NCBI GenBank assembly: GCA_902491915.1
Contig: CABUJL010000020.1
Coordinates: 1-22,225 of the forward strand
Length of the DNA stretch: 22,225 bases
Direction of reading: 5' to 3'
Source of the DNA: an uncultured Collinsella sp.
Lineage (GTDB): Bacteria; Actinomycetota; Coriobacteriia; Coriobacteriales; Coriobacteriaceae
Below the pieces are notes generated by a model that worked only from the letters and a program-made list of their open reading frames with translations, was not told the origin of the DNA and ran no database searches. Of this stretch, positions 14,166 through 21,572 are shown piece by piece. The position numbers and the translations under genes were made by a program. Position 1 is the first letter of the stretch. Each line of letters begins with the position of its first letter.

Positions 14166-15044
14166 CTAAAGGTTCATGTTGCCGTGGATGTAGGGGGTGA
14201 CCTCGGGGGAGATGTGGCCGCAGCCCAGCTCGCGCAGCGCGGACTCGGTAGCGGCGGGCAGTGGGGCCTTGCCCTCGGCATCGACGGCGCCGCCGCCGAG
14301 GGCGGCGATCTTGGCGACATCTGCGGGCGCGGCCTCGATGTGCATGCAGCCGCCGACCAAGCGCGCGCGAACCTGCGCCAGACCAAGTTCGTGCAGGTAA
14401 TCCTCGCAGGCGCGGATTAAATCGACCTTCTCGCGCGTAAGCTCCTCGCCCGTGGGGACGCGCGTGGCAAGACAGGCTCCCGCCGGCAGGTTCCAAACGG
14501 GATAGCCCCATGCGCGCAGCAGCTCGCGCTCTTCGTCCTTGGTAAAGCCGACCTCCATAAGAGGGGAGCGTACGCCGAGCTCTTCTGCCGCGCGCATGCC
14601 GGGGCGGTAGTCGCCGCGATCGCTTGCATTGCTGCCATCGATGACGGTGGGAAAGCCGAGCGACTTGGCGTGGTTGACGATAGCGGTAAAGCCGGCGTGC
14701 TTACAGTGGTAGCAGCGATTAGCATCGTTGCAGGCTACTTGGGGGAGCTGCAACTGATCGACCGAAAGATTGAGCACAGGGAGCTTAAAATGTGGCTCCT
14801 CATCGGCTTGCCCGTCAACGGATCGCTCAAACGAAGCCTGTTCGGGCGTGCCGATGAGCGGCGTGGTGAGGTGGACGAGAAGCGTGCTGACAGGCATGAT
14901 GCGGGCGCAGACCGCGGCCAAAAAGCTGCTGTCGACGCCGCCGGAAAAGCCGATGGCAACGCGTCCGTATGCCAAAAGCAGCTGCTCGAGCTCTGCGAGT
15001 TTATCCTGAAGCTCCTTTGCAGGTGCGGTGGTGTCTGAAAGCAT
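14166..15044 (-). CDS. larE: ATP-dependent sacrificial sulfur transferase LarE
   Basis: A 292-aa PP-loop enzyme of the LarE family, which adds sulfur to the pyridinium dicarboxylate precursor of the nickel-pincer cofactor. The ATP-binding motif SGGVDSS is at residues 34-40. Downstream are NRCYHCK (Cys111, Cys114), IDGSNASDRGDYRPGMRAAEELGVRSPL and PAGACLATRVP (Cys191). Some LarE proteins use one cysteine as a sacrificial donor; others use three cysteines to hold an iron-sulfur cluster. The CxxC pair plus Cys191 here suggests the three-cysteine kind, which is an inference. No larA, larB or larC is in the window, so the gene is either an orphan or acts with genes elsewhere. The ATG at 15044 follows AAGGAA. 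It is divergent from the HAD gene. Confidence 0.87.
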   Translation of the reverse strand: MLSDTTAPAKELQDKLAELEQLLLAYGRVAIGFSGGVDSSFLAAVCARIMPVSTLLVHLTTPLIGTPEQASFERSVDGQADEEPHFKLPVLNLSVDQLQLPQVACNDANRCYHCKHAGFTAIVNHAKSLGFPTVIDGSNASDRGDYRPGMRAAEELGVRSPLMEVGFTKDEERELLRAWGYPVWNLPAGACLATRVPTGEELTREKVDLIRACEDYLHELGLAQVRARLVGGCMHIEAAPADVAKIAALGGGAVDAEGKAPLPAATESALRELGCGHISPEVTPYIHGNMNL

Positions 15045-15078
15045 GAAACGTTCCTTATCATCGATTGCTCGGTCGAAA

Positions 15079-15106
15079 ACTATAATCCTATCGAGCCGCT
15101 TGTCAT
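15079..15106 (-). promoter_or_regulatory. Predicted promoter of larE
   Basis: Read on the minus strand, ATGACA (15106-15101) and TATAGT (15084-15079) are each 5 of 6 matches to consensus and are separated by 16 nt. They lie about 35 nt before the larE start. Confidence 0.5.
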
Positions 15107-15140
15107 AAGACTTCTATCTATGTAACGAAAGTGCAATATG

Positions 15141-15157
15141 GTATATACGTTATATAC
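15141..15157. promoter_or_regulatory. Putative operator, 17-bp palindrome
   Basis: GTATATA-CGT-TATATAC is a perfect 7-bp inverted repeat with a 3-bp centre, placed between the divergent larE and HAD genes. Its form resembles sites of GntR-family regulators; the regulator is unknown. Confidence 0.4.
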
Positions 15158-15217
15158 AAGTTGCTAAATGCGGTAGAGTTGCGGTAATGCGATAGCGAGA
15201 GCCGATGGGGGACCGAT

Positions 15218-15868
15218 ATGATCAAGGCTGTTATTTTTGACATGGACGGAACGCTGGTCGATACCGAGCGTTTGGGCATTAAGGCATGGAAGGCGGGCGC
15301 TGCCGAGCTGGGGGTCGCGATTGATGAAGCGCTGATCCATCAGTTTATCGGTCGCACGCTGCCCGATGTTATGGACCTCCTTGATAAGCATTATGGCAGC
15401 CACGAAACCACCGAGGCGGTCTATGCCCGTCACAAGGAGATTCGCGACGAGATGGTCAAGACCGAACTGGAGCTTAAGGCCGGCGCCTCCGAGTGCATAG
15501 ACGAGCTGCTGGCTGCGGGCTATCACGTGGGTCTAGCGACGTCGTCGCGCCTCGTTACGGCCGAGCGCAACCTTAAGATGGTCGGTCTTTTTGACAAGTT
15601 TGAAACGGTGACCTGTGGCGAGGACGTCGTGCACGGTAAGCCCGACCCCGAGATGTATCTGCTCGCCTGCGAGCGCGCGGGCTTTGCCCCCGAGGAGTGC
15701 GCCGTGGTCGAGGATTCGCGCAACGGCTGCGTCTCGGGCATCACGGCCGGCTGCCATGTCTTTGCCGTGCCCGATATCGTGCCGCTGCCGCAGGATGTGG
15801 TGGATGGCTGCGAGGCCGTGCTCGATACGTTGTTTGATCTGGCGGCGGCGGTCAAGGCTGTGCACTAG
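15218..15868 (+). CDS. HAD-superfamily hydrolase, subfamily IA (beta-phosphoglucomutase-like)
   Basis: A 216-aa phosphatase or phosphomutase of the haloacid dehalogenase superfamily. Motif I is FDMDGTLVDTE, with nucleophile Asp8 and acid/base Asp10. An alpha-helical cap domain follows (about residues 15-85). Motif II is the Ser/Thr of LATSSR, motif III the Lys of HGKPDPEMY, and motif IV VVEDSRNG. The layout matches small sugar-phosphate phosphatases and beta-phosphoglucomutases; the substrate cannot be told from sequence. The ATG at 15218 is preceded by GGGGGA. The gene is monocistronic, divergent from larE and convergent with the second LacI gene across a bidirectional terminator. A link to the sugar operon is possible but unsupported. 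Confidence 0.88.
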   Translation: MIKAVIFDMDGTLVDTERLGIKAWKAGAAELGVAIDEALIHQFIGRTLPDVMDLLDKHYGSHETTEAVYARHKEIRDEMVKTELELKAGASECIDELLAAGYHVGLATSSRLVTAERNLKMVGLFDKFETVTCGEDVVHGKPDPEMYLLACERAGFAPEECAVVEDSRNGCVSGITAGCHVFAVPDIVPLPQDVVDGCEAVLDTLFDLAAAVKAVH

Positions 15869-15911
15869 GCAATTGCGGCGTTGAAGCGAGAAATTGGCCG
15901 TCTTTGCACTT

Positions 15912-15951
15912 AAGCAAAAGAGGTCCGGCAATGGTCGGGCCTCTTTTGCTT
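15912..15951. terminator. Bidirectional terminator between the HAD and LacI genes
   Basis: A 16-bp stem, AAGCAAAAGAGGTCCG (15912-15927) with CGGGCCTCTTTTGCTT (15936-15951) and one wobble pair, has A-rich and T-rich ends on opposite sides. It can therefore serve both convergent genes. Confidence 0.8.
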
Positions 15952-15981
15952 AGGCGGCGTTTTGGCATACTGGCCGACGCG

Positions 15982-17094
15982 CTATAGATACGCGCCTAGG
16001 TTGATGGCGGTGGCTTCGGCGTGGCTGCTCGCCTGGGTGCTGGCTCGCTCGAGGAGGAACGGCCGCACGAGTTCTTGGCGGTTGATATCCTCGGCGGCCG
16101 TGACTGCGGTGACGGTGCGCGCTGCAGAGCCGACGCGGATATGCTTGGTCTTTGCCGGGGCTTTGTTCTCAATCTGCTCCATCAGCAACTGAACGCCCTT
16201 GCGGCCAATTTCGTAACCCGGCGGCGCCACGGTGGTGAGGGGAACCGACCCGCTCCAGGCGAGTGGGTTGCCGTCGCATCCGGCCACGCGAACCTGCTCG
16301 GGGACGGAGATGCCTTTGTCGACCAATGCCGAGATAACGCCCGAGGCTAACACGTCGGTCAGGCCGACGACAAAATCGGGGCGTTCGTCGGCAGGGCGCC
16401 CGGCAATCTGAGCGCCAATGCTGTAGCCGTCGGCTGCGGTATTCCACTCTCCGGCGTCAATGACTTCAATTTTGATATCGGGATGCAGGGCGAGGGCCTT
16501 GTGAATGCCAAGTACGCGCAGGGTGAGCTGCATGAATGCCGCTCTGCCCACAACGGTGATATGGCGTGCGCCGCGGGCGACGGCGAGCTCGGCGATAATG
16601 CGCCCCTGCGCCTCGTTGTCGGCGGCCACGTAGTAACCGGGCTCGGAGCAGTGGATGTCCAGATAGACGATCGGCACGGGCATCTTGGTCGTTGCGGGGC
16701 GCCAGTCGGGGGACGCCATGGGCTGAACCATGACGCCGGACATTTGCGTGCCCATAAAGTAGCGCAGGTAATGGTCCTGGAGAATATCGTCGTTATCGGC
16801 GTTGGCGATGAGCAGGTCGTAACCGTGCTTGCGGGCCTCGTTATGGGCGCCGCTGGCAATTTGGAGCGAAAAACCGTGGTCGAGACGGGGAAGGACCAGG
16901 CCAAAGGACTTGGTGGTGCCGCCCGCGAGCTGACGGGCGCTTTGGTTGGGCAGGTAGCCAAGGTGATTGATGGTCTCGTTGATGAGTTTGAGGGTCTCGG
17001 GGCGCAGCTTTTCGGGGTGGTTGAGTGCGTTGGAAACCGTGCCCAACGAAACCCCGGCCTCGCGCGCGACGTCGCTGATTTTTACCTTTGCCAT
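15982..17094 (-). CDS. LacI-family transcriptional regulator
   Basis: A 370-aa regulator. The N-terminal helix-turn-helix reads VKISDVAREAGVSLGTVSNALNHPEKLRPETL, followed by the hinge region LGYLPNQSARQL. A periplasmic-binding-like sensor domain occupies about residues 60-340. Compared with typical LacI proteins (330-345 aa) it has a C-terminal tail of about 25 residues. The ATG at 17094 is chosen because AAAGGGG (complement of 17101-17107) lies just upstream and because MAKVKISDVAREAG is the family's usual start; the frame continues to 17301 but has no better start. It lies head-to-head with glmS across 317 bp containing repeats and operator-like sites. Its target genes are not evident. Confidence 0.9.
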   Translation of the reverse strand: MAKVKISDVAREAGVSLGTVSNALNHPEKLRPETLKLINETINHLGYLPNQSARQLAGGTTKSFGLVLPRLDHGFSLQIASGAHNEARKHGYDLLIANADNDDILQDHYLRYFMGTQMSGVMVQPMASPDWRPATTKMPVPIVYLDIHCSEPGYYVAADNEAQGRIIAELAVARGARHITVVGRAAFMQLTLRVLGIHKALALHPDIKIEVIDAGEWNTAADGYSIGAQIAGRPADERPDFVVGLTDVLASGVISALVDKGISVPEQVRVAGCDGNPLAWSGSVPLTTVAPPGYEIGRKGVQLLMEQIENKAPAKTKHIRVGSAARTVTAVTAAEDINRQELVRPFLLERASTQASSHAEATAINLGAYL

Positions 17095-17158
17095 AGCGGC
17101 CCCTTTGATGCGTTTCAAGTACAAGCCAGATTGTAGCATCGCCCGCCTCTGAGGTGTC

Positions 17159-17206
17159 AAAACCTGCCAATTAGGGACAGGTTTATTTTGGCAGGTTTTA
17201 TCTGGG
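17159..17206 (-). repeat. Intergenic palindromic repeat A, copy 3 (inverted)
   Basis: A perfect 12-bp stem pairs AAAACCTGCCAA (17159-17170) with TTGGCAGGTTTT (17188-17199) around a loop containing GGGACAGG, and the element ends TATCTGGG. On the minus strand it reads almost exactly like copies 1 and 2. It is followed 18 nt later by repeat B. Confidence 0.75.
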
Positions 17207-17224
17207 CAAACGCTGGAGCCCAGG

Positions 17225-17257
17225 CCACCACAAAGGCGCCTGTCCCCATCGTGGTGG
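17225..17257 (+). repeat. Intergenic palindromic repeat B, copy 1
   Basis: CCACCAC (17225-17231) pairs with GTGGTGG (17251-17257) around AAAGGCGCCTGTCCCC. The same core with a longer stem recurs at 19331. The word CCTGTCCC is shared with repeat A. Confidence 0.65.
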
Positions 17258-17277
17258 TTTGGGCATGTGTGCATCGA

Positions 17278-17310
17278 GTGGTATCTAAGTTGAGATACCA
17301 CTTCTGGTAT
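17278..17310. promoter_or_regulatory. Putative operator cluster upstream of glmS
   Basis: A perfect 9-bp inverted repeat, GTGGTATCT (17278-17286) and AGATACCAC (17293-17301), overlaps a second one, ATACCA (17295-17300) and TGGTAT (17305-17310). Three TGGTAT half-sites in this form recall GntR- or LacI-type operators. A GntR/FCD regulator is encoded just beyond glmS and a LacI regulator just before it; either could bind here, which is inference. Confidence 0.45.
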
Positions 17311-17411
17311 ATCAGCTTGCGTTTGCGTGAGTACAATACTCGAACGTTATACGTCTCAGCGCCTTCCGTGCGTGGACGTCTTGCAGTCACGCGAACGAAG
17401 GGATTTATCCT

Positions 17412-19259
17412 ATGTGCGGAATTGTCGGCTACACCGGCTCTGATATTGCAAAGAACATCCTGGTCACAGGCCTTAAGCGCATGGAGTATCGCGGCTATGA
17501 CTCCTCGGGCGTCGCGCTCGAGGTGGGCGAGGGCGCCGCGGCGCACCTCGACGTTATCCGCCGCGTGGGTAAGGTTGCGGGTCTGGAGAGCGAGCTTTCC
17601 AACATCGATAGCGACGCAACTTGCGGTATCGGTCACACCCGTTGGGCCACCCACGGCAAGCCTTCCGTCGTTAACGCTCATCCCCACACCAGCTGCGACG
17701 GTCGCATCGCCATCGTCCACAACGGCATTATCGAGAACTTCGCCGAACTGCGCGAGGAGCTGGAGGGCCGCGGCCATCACTTTAAGAGCGAGACCGATAC
17801 GGAGGTCTTCGCGCATCTGATCGAAGAGGCCTATGCCGAGACGCACGACCTGATGGCCTCCGTGCGCGAGGCTTGCACCCATGTGGTAGGCGCCTACGGC
17901 CTGGCCGCCGTGTGCGCCGACGAGCCTGGCGTAATCGCCGTTGCCCGCAAAGACTCCCCGATTGTGGTCGGCGTGGGCGAGACCGGCTCCTACGTTGCCT
18001 CCGACGTCATCGCGCTCATCGACGCCACCCGCGATGTCGTGGTGCTCGAGGACGGTCAGTTTGCCAAGCTCACGCCCGCGGGCGTCGAGTATACCGACGA
18101 GGCCGGCAACGTGATCGAGCCCAAGGTCACCCACATCGATTGGGATCTAGACATGGCCGAAAAGGGCGGCTATCCCGACTTTATGCTCAAGGAGATCCAC
18201 GAGCAGCCGCGCGTCGTGCGCGACACGCTGGTTGGCCGTATGACGCCTGCCGGCGAGCTCGATATCGACGAGCTGGGTCTGTCCCTCGAGGAGCTCAACG
18301 ACATCGACCGTGTCTACGTGATCGCCTGCGGCACCAGCTATCACGCCGGCCTCATCGCAAAGAACCTTATTGAGGGCTGGGCTCGCATTCCCACCGAGGT
18401 TGAGGCTGCCAGCGAGTTCCGCTATCGCAACCCCATCATCACGCCGACGACGCTCGTCGTTGCCGTGTCCCAGTCGGGCGAGACGGCCGATACCCTCGCC
18501 GCCATTCGCGATGCGCGCATCAAGGGCGCCAAGGTCTTTGGCATCACCAACGTGGTGGGCAGTCCCGTGGCGCGCGAGAGCGACGGCGTCATCTATACCA
18601 AGGCCAACAAGGAGATCGCGGTCGCCTCGACCAAGAGCTTCATCGGCCAGGTTGTGAGCCTGACGCTGCTTGCTCTGCTGCTGGCGCAGGTCAAGTACCG
18701 TCTGACCACCAAGCAGGCGCGCATGCTGTTCCGCGAACTTTCCGATACGGCCGAGCAGATCCAGTGGATTTTGGATACCCAAACCGAGGCCGTGCACGAG
18801 GCCGCCCTGCTGTGCAAGGACGCGCAGTCGGCACTGTTCGTGGGCCGCGGTATGGGCGCTGCCATCTCCTACGAGGGCGCACTCAAGCTCAAGGAGGTCA
18901 GCTACCTGCACGCTGAGGCGTATGCTGCCGGCGAGATGAAGCACGGCCCCATCGCACTGATCGATCCGGGCTTCCCCGTCATCGCCGTGGCCACCAAGAG
19001 TGCCACCTACGACAAGACCGTGTCGAACCTTATGGAGTGCAAGGCGCGCGGTGCCAAGGTCATCGTCGTTGCCACCGAGGGTGACGAGGAGATCAACAAG
19101 ATCGCCGACTGCATCATTCGCGTGCCGGCCGTCCGCGACGTGTTCAGCCCCATCACGGCGAGCGTCCCGCTGCAGCTGCTCGCCCGCGAGGTTGCCATCC
19201 TGCGCGGCTGCGACGTCGACCAGCCCCGAAACCTGGCAAAGAGCGTTACTGTTGAGTAG
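17412..19259 (+). CDS. glmS: Glutamine--fructose-6-phosphate aminotransferase (isomerizing)
   Basis: A 615-aa enzyme making glucosamine 6-phosphate from fructose 6-phosphate and glutamine, the first step to UDP-GlcNAc for peptidoglycan. The N-terminal glutaminase domain begins MCGIVGYTG with nucleophile Cys2 and continues with KRMEYRGYDSSG, GIGHTRWATHGKPS and VHNGIIENF. Two SIS sugar-isomerase domains follow (about residues 290-430 and 460-600), with IACGTSYHAG, VSQSGETADT, ASTKSF and GRGMGAAISYEGALKLKEVSYLHAEAYAAGEMKHGPIALI. It ends with the family signature QPRNLAKSVTVE. Length and ends are typical. The ATG at 17412 follows GAAGGGA. A strong terminator lies 24 nt after the stop, so it is probably monocistronic. 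Confidence 0.97.
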   Translation: MCGIVGYTGSDIAKNILVTGLKRMEYRGYDSSGVALEVGEGAAAHLDVIRRVGKVAGLESELSNIDSDATCGIGHTRWATHGKPSVVNAHPHTSCDGRIAIVHNGIIENFAELREELEGRGHHFKSETDTEVFAHLIEEAYAETHDLMASVREACTHVVGAYGLAAVCADEPGVIAVARKDSPIVVGVGETGSYVASDVIALIDATRDVVVLEDGQFAKLTPAGVEYTDEAGNVIEPKVTHIDWDLDMAEKGGYPDFMLKEIHEQPRVVRDTLVGRMTPAGELDIDELGLSLEELNDIDRVYVIACGTSYHAGLIAKNLIEGWARIPTEVEAASEFRYRNPIITPTTLVVAVSQSGETADTLAAIRDARIKGAKVFGITNVVGSPVARESDGVIYTKANKEIAVASTKSFIGQVVSLTLLALLLAQVKYRLTTKQARMLFRELSDTAEQIQWILDTQTEAVHEAALLCKDAQSALFVGRGMGAAISYEGALKLKEVSYLHAEAYAAGEMKHGPIALIDPGFPVIAVATKSATYDKTVSNLMECKARGAKVIVVATEGDEEINKIADCIIRVPAVRDVFSPITASVPLQLLAREVAILRGCDVDQPRNLAKSVTVE

Positions 19260-19282
19260 TTGGTTCCGCCATCCTAACAACT

Positions 19283-19323
19283 AAGGCCCGGCTCCGCGTC
19301 ATCGGACGGAGCCGGGCCTTTTT
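19283..19323 (+). terminator. Rho-independent terminator of glmS
   Basis: A perfect 14-bp stem, AAGGCCCGGCTCCG (19283-19296) with CGGAGCCGGGCCTT (19307-19320), has a 10-nt loop and a five-T tail (19319-19323). Confidence 0.9.
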
Positions 19324-19330
19324 GTGCGGA

Positions 19331-19379
19331 AAAACCACCACAAAGGTGCCTGTCCCCTTTGTGGTGGTTTTGGCAGGTT
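19331..19379 (+). repeat. Intergenic palindromic repeat B, copy 2, with a repeat-A end
   Basis: A perfect 16-bp stem pairs AAAACCACCACAAAGG (19331-19346) with CCTTTGTGGTGGTTTT (19356-19371) around TGCCTGTCC. It is followed by TTTTGGCAGGTT, the end sequence of repeat A. It touches the 3' end of the GntR gene and may also terminate that transcript. Confidence 0.7.
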
Positions 19380-20109
19380 AGCGGAGCTTGCTGGTCTCGA
19401 AGTACTTGGGATATTGGTCCAGGACCTCGGTCTGGTTGCGGAACATCATATGCAGGTGCTTGCTGACCAAAAAGCTCGCCTCGATGGGGTCGCGGCCGGC
19501 GATGGCGCGGCGGATTTGCTTGTGCTCGTTAACAATCTCCTGATTGTCGAGCGTCTGCGTGGCGGCGCGCAGCCAGCGGAAGCGCTCCAGGTCGGCATTG
19601 GTCTCTTCGAGCCACGACCACACGGTGCTGCGACATGCGATGCTAAAAATCATGTGATGCATGAGGTTGTCGCTCAAAAAGAAGCCGATGCGATCCTCCT
19701 CGGCCATGGCCTTTTCCTGCAGCGCGATGGCTCGGTCGAGCTGCTCGATGCCTGCCGAGGTGGCGCGCGCACAGCACTCCACGATCACCTGCTTTTCCAG
19801 ATGCTCGCGGATATAACAGGCACTCTCGGCAAGGGTGAGGTTGATGGGTGAGACGTAGGTGCCGCTCTGGGGCACGGTGCGCACCAGGCCTTCCTGCGCC
19901 AAGCGAACCAAAGCCTCGCGTACAGGGGTGCGCCCCATATCCAGGTCGTCGCAAAGTTGCTTGACGCCCAGCTTTTCGCCCGGCTTGTAGTCCAGGTAGA
20001 CGATTTTGCGTCGAATGGTGTGGTAGGACTGGTCCTGTAGGCTCGTTTCCTGCTCGCCGACGTGCATCGATTCTTCCATAGCGCCTCGCAACTGTTCTAT
20101 CAAACTCAT
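19378..20109 (-). CDS. GntR-family transcriptional regulator, FadR/FCD subfamily
   Basis: A 243-aa regulator with an N-terminal winged helix (LQDQSYHTIRRKIVYLDYKPGEKL, then GRTPVREALVRLAQEGLVRTVPQSGTYV) and an all-helical FCD effector domain. Likely metal-binding residues of the FCD pocket are visible: Asp and His in SDNLMHHMIF, His in IVNEHKQI and His in LVSKHLHMM. Such domains usually sense small organic acids or metabolites. The ATG at 20109 has no clear ribosome-binding site; an ATG at 20079 lies shortly after GAGG and would give 233 aa, so the start is uncertain. The gene is divergent from the YeiH-type transporter gene, which it may control, and its 3' end abuts repeat B. Confidence 0.9.
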   Translation of the reverse strand: MSLIEQLRGAMEESMHVGEQETSLQDQSYHTIRRKIVYLDYKPGEKLGVKQLCDDLDMGRTPVREALVRLAQEGLVRTVPQSGTYVSPINLTLAESACYIREHLEKQVIVECCARATSAGIEQLDRAIALQEKAMAEEDRIGFFLSDNLMHHMIFSIACRSTVWSWLEETNADLERFRWLRAATQTLDNQEIVNEHKQIRRAIAGRDPIEASFLVSKHLHMMFRNQTEVLDQYPKYFETSKLR

Positions 20110-20125
20110 ATGTCAGTTGTTAATT

Positions 20126-20187
20126 ATGCCGCGAATCAGCTCTCCGCGGTGGGTAATTCGGCTGTTGCCTGAGAACTATTGCGGCAT
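20126..20187. promoter_or_regulatory. Widely spaced inverted repeat between the GntR and yeiH-type genes
   Basis: ATGCCGC (20126-20132) and GCGGCAT (20181-20187) form a 7-bp inverted repeat 48 nt apart in the divergent promoter region. It is a weak operator candidate; no clear promoter boxes were found for either gene. Confidence 0.25.
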
Positions 20188-20272
20188 CTTAGTCTGTGTT
20201 TGCGCAAGGCTGCGCTCAATGTTGCCGTATCATAAGCCGTCGCAAACGTGAAATAGAAAGAAGGAATCCCAT

Positions 20273-21307
20273 ATGCAACTGGCAAATATCGTACGCGAGC
20301 GCTGGAAAGGCGTCTTGTTCTGCCTAATCATCGCCATTCCCGCGACGTTGCTCGGCAAACAGGTTGAGGTGGTCGGCGGGCCGGTGTTTGCCATCCTCTT
20401 TGGCATGGTCCTGGCGCTCGTCTTTCCCAAGAATCGTCGCGAACAGCTCGCCGCTGGCGTCACCTATACGTCCAAAAAAGTCTTGCAGTACGCGGTTATC
20501 CTGCTTGGCTTTGGCATGAACCTCTCCCAGATTCTGTCCAAGGGCGCCCAGTCGCTGCCGATTATCGTGGCGACAATCTCGACCTCGCTTGTCATCGCCT
20601 TTGTGCTCTGCCACGTTATGAACGTGCCGGGTAAGATCGCGACGCTTGTGGGTGTGGGTTCGTCGATTTGCGGCGGTTCGGCCATCGCCGCGACCGCGCC
20701 CGTCATCGATGCCGACGATCGCGAGATTGCCCAGGCTATTTCGGTCATCTTCCTGTTTAACGTTATCGCGGCGCTCGTGTTTCCGACGCTCGGCGGCATG
20801 CTCGGGCTGACCAATGAGGGCTTTGGCCTGTTTGCCGGCACCGCCATCAACGACACCTCGTCGGTAACGGCTGCGGCGAGCGCCTGGGACAGTATGCATC
20901 CCGGCGCCAATGTGCTCGAGAACGCCACGGTGGTCAAGCTCACCAGGACGCTGGCTATCATTCCCATCACGTTGGTCCTCGCATGCTGGCAGATGCATCT
21001 GGCGCGCAAGGCCGGCGGCGACGCCAAAAGCACGTTCTCGCTTAAACGCGCGTTTCCCATGTTTGTGCTGTTCTTTGTGCTGGCGAGCGTGATCACCACG
21101 GTGCTTCAGCTTCCCGCGTCCTTTACGGCGCCCATCAAGGAGCTGTCGAAGTTCTTTATCGTGATAGCCATGGCGGCTATTGGTTTTAATACCGATATCG
21201 TCGAGCTGGTCAAAAAGGGCGGCAAGCCCATCGCGCTGGGCTTTTGCTGCTGGATTGGCATTGCGTGCATGAGTTTGGGAATGCAGCACGTGCTGGGAAT
21301 CTGGTAG
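20273..21307 (+). CDS. YeiH/YadS-type putative sulfate exporter family membrane protein
   Basis: A 344-aa polytopic membrane protein of the YeiH family (conserved hypothetical family 698), annotated as putative sulfate exporters with little direct proof. About ten hydrophobic segments are visible. Family motifs include VLQYAVILLGFGMNLSQI, GVGSSICGGSAIAATAPVI, ALVFPTLGG, FAGTAINDTSSVTAAA and a final FIVIAMAAIGFNTDI segment. The short basic N-terminus (MQLANIVRERWKG) faces the cytoplasm by the positive-inside rule. The ATG at 20273 follows AAGAAGGAA. It is divergent from the GntR/FCD gene, the usual arrangement of a transporter and its regulator; YeiH-type genes are often paired with LysR regulators instead. 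A structured region starts 46 nt downstream. Confidence 0.88.
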   Translation: MQLANIVRERWKGVLFCLIIAIPATLLGKQVEVVGGPVFAILFGMVLALVFPKNRREQLAAGVTYTSKKVLQYAVILLGFGMNLSQILSKGAQSLPIIVATISTSLVIAFVLCHVMNVPGKIATLVGVGSSICGGSAIAATAPVIDADDREIAQAISVIFLFNVIAALVFPTLGGMLGLTNEGFGLFAGTAINDTSSVTAAASAWDSMHPGANVLENATVVKLTRTLAIIPITLVLACWQMHLARKAGGDAKSTFSLKRAFPMFVLFFVLASVITTVLQLPASFTAPIKELSKFFIVIAMAAIGFNTDIVELVKKGGKPIALGFCCWIGIACMSLGMQHVLGIW

Positions 21308-21353
21308 AGAAGTAGCTTATTTGCGTGCTGCGTGCTGGTGAGCGCATCCTCGC

Positions 21354-21448
21354 GGTGGAGCGATAGGAGCTCTTGCGGGTATGGCTTGTCCGCAGGTTGA
21401 TAGGTCCCGAAGAGCTCTTATCGCCCCGCCAGGATGGCGATGCGGGGC
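21354..21448 (+). ncRNA. Candidate structured RNA with alternative folds
   Basis: A long helix joins GGTGG-A-G (21354-21360) plus CGATAGGAGCTCTT (21361-21374) to AAGAGCTCTTATCG (21410-21423) plus CCCCGCC (21424-21430): 20 of 21 pairs, with one A-C mismatch and a few wobbles. It encloses a hairpin, GCGGGTA (21375-21381) with TGTCCGC (21387-21393), and a GG/CC-containing arm. The helix's 3' strand overlaps a competing hairpin, GCCCCGC (21423-21429) with GCGGGGC (21442-21448). The overlap of a closing helix with a second hairpin is the layout of a switch, but no known class was recognised. It may simply be the 3' end of the upstream transcript. Confidence 0.4.
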
Positions 21449-21572
21449 AACTCATATACTCGCAGGACGGCGGCTTCTGCCCTATAGTGTTTGGTGAGCA
21501 ATATCGTTCAATTTTGAAACACTCGCCCGCGCGGCCGTCGCCGGCGGCGTGGCGTCGAGGACGGGGCGCAAT

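Larger units (their letters stand above)
17095..17411. promoter_or_regulatory. Divergent region between the LacI gene and glmS
   Basis: These 317 bases carry no supported gene. From left to right they hold the LacI ribosome-binding site, an inverted copy of repeat A (17159-17206), a copy of repeat B (17225-17257), an operator-like cluster (17278-17310), a possible -10 box TACAAT (17332-17337) without a clear -35 partner, and GAAGGGA ahead of the glmS start. No glmS ribozyme core was recognised. Confidence 0.5.

Noticed and set aside
13962..14420. Possible small gene on the plus strand overlapping the end of larE
   Set aside because: It runs through repeat A and antisense to the conserved end of larE; no ribosome-binding site or known motif.
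17302..17411. glmS ribozyme in the glmS leader
   Set aside because: An AGCGCC word occurs near 17358, but there is too little sequence before the start codon and none of the conserved core was found.
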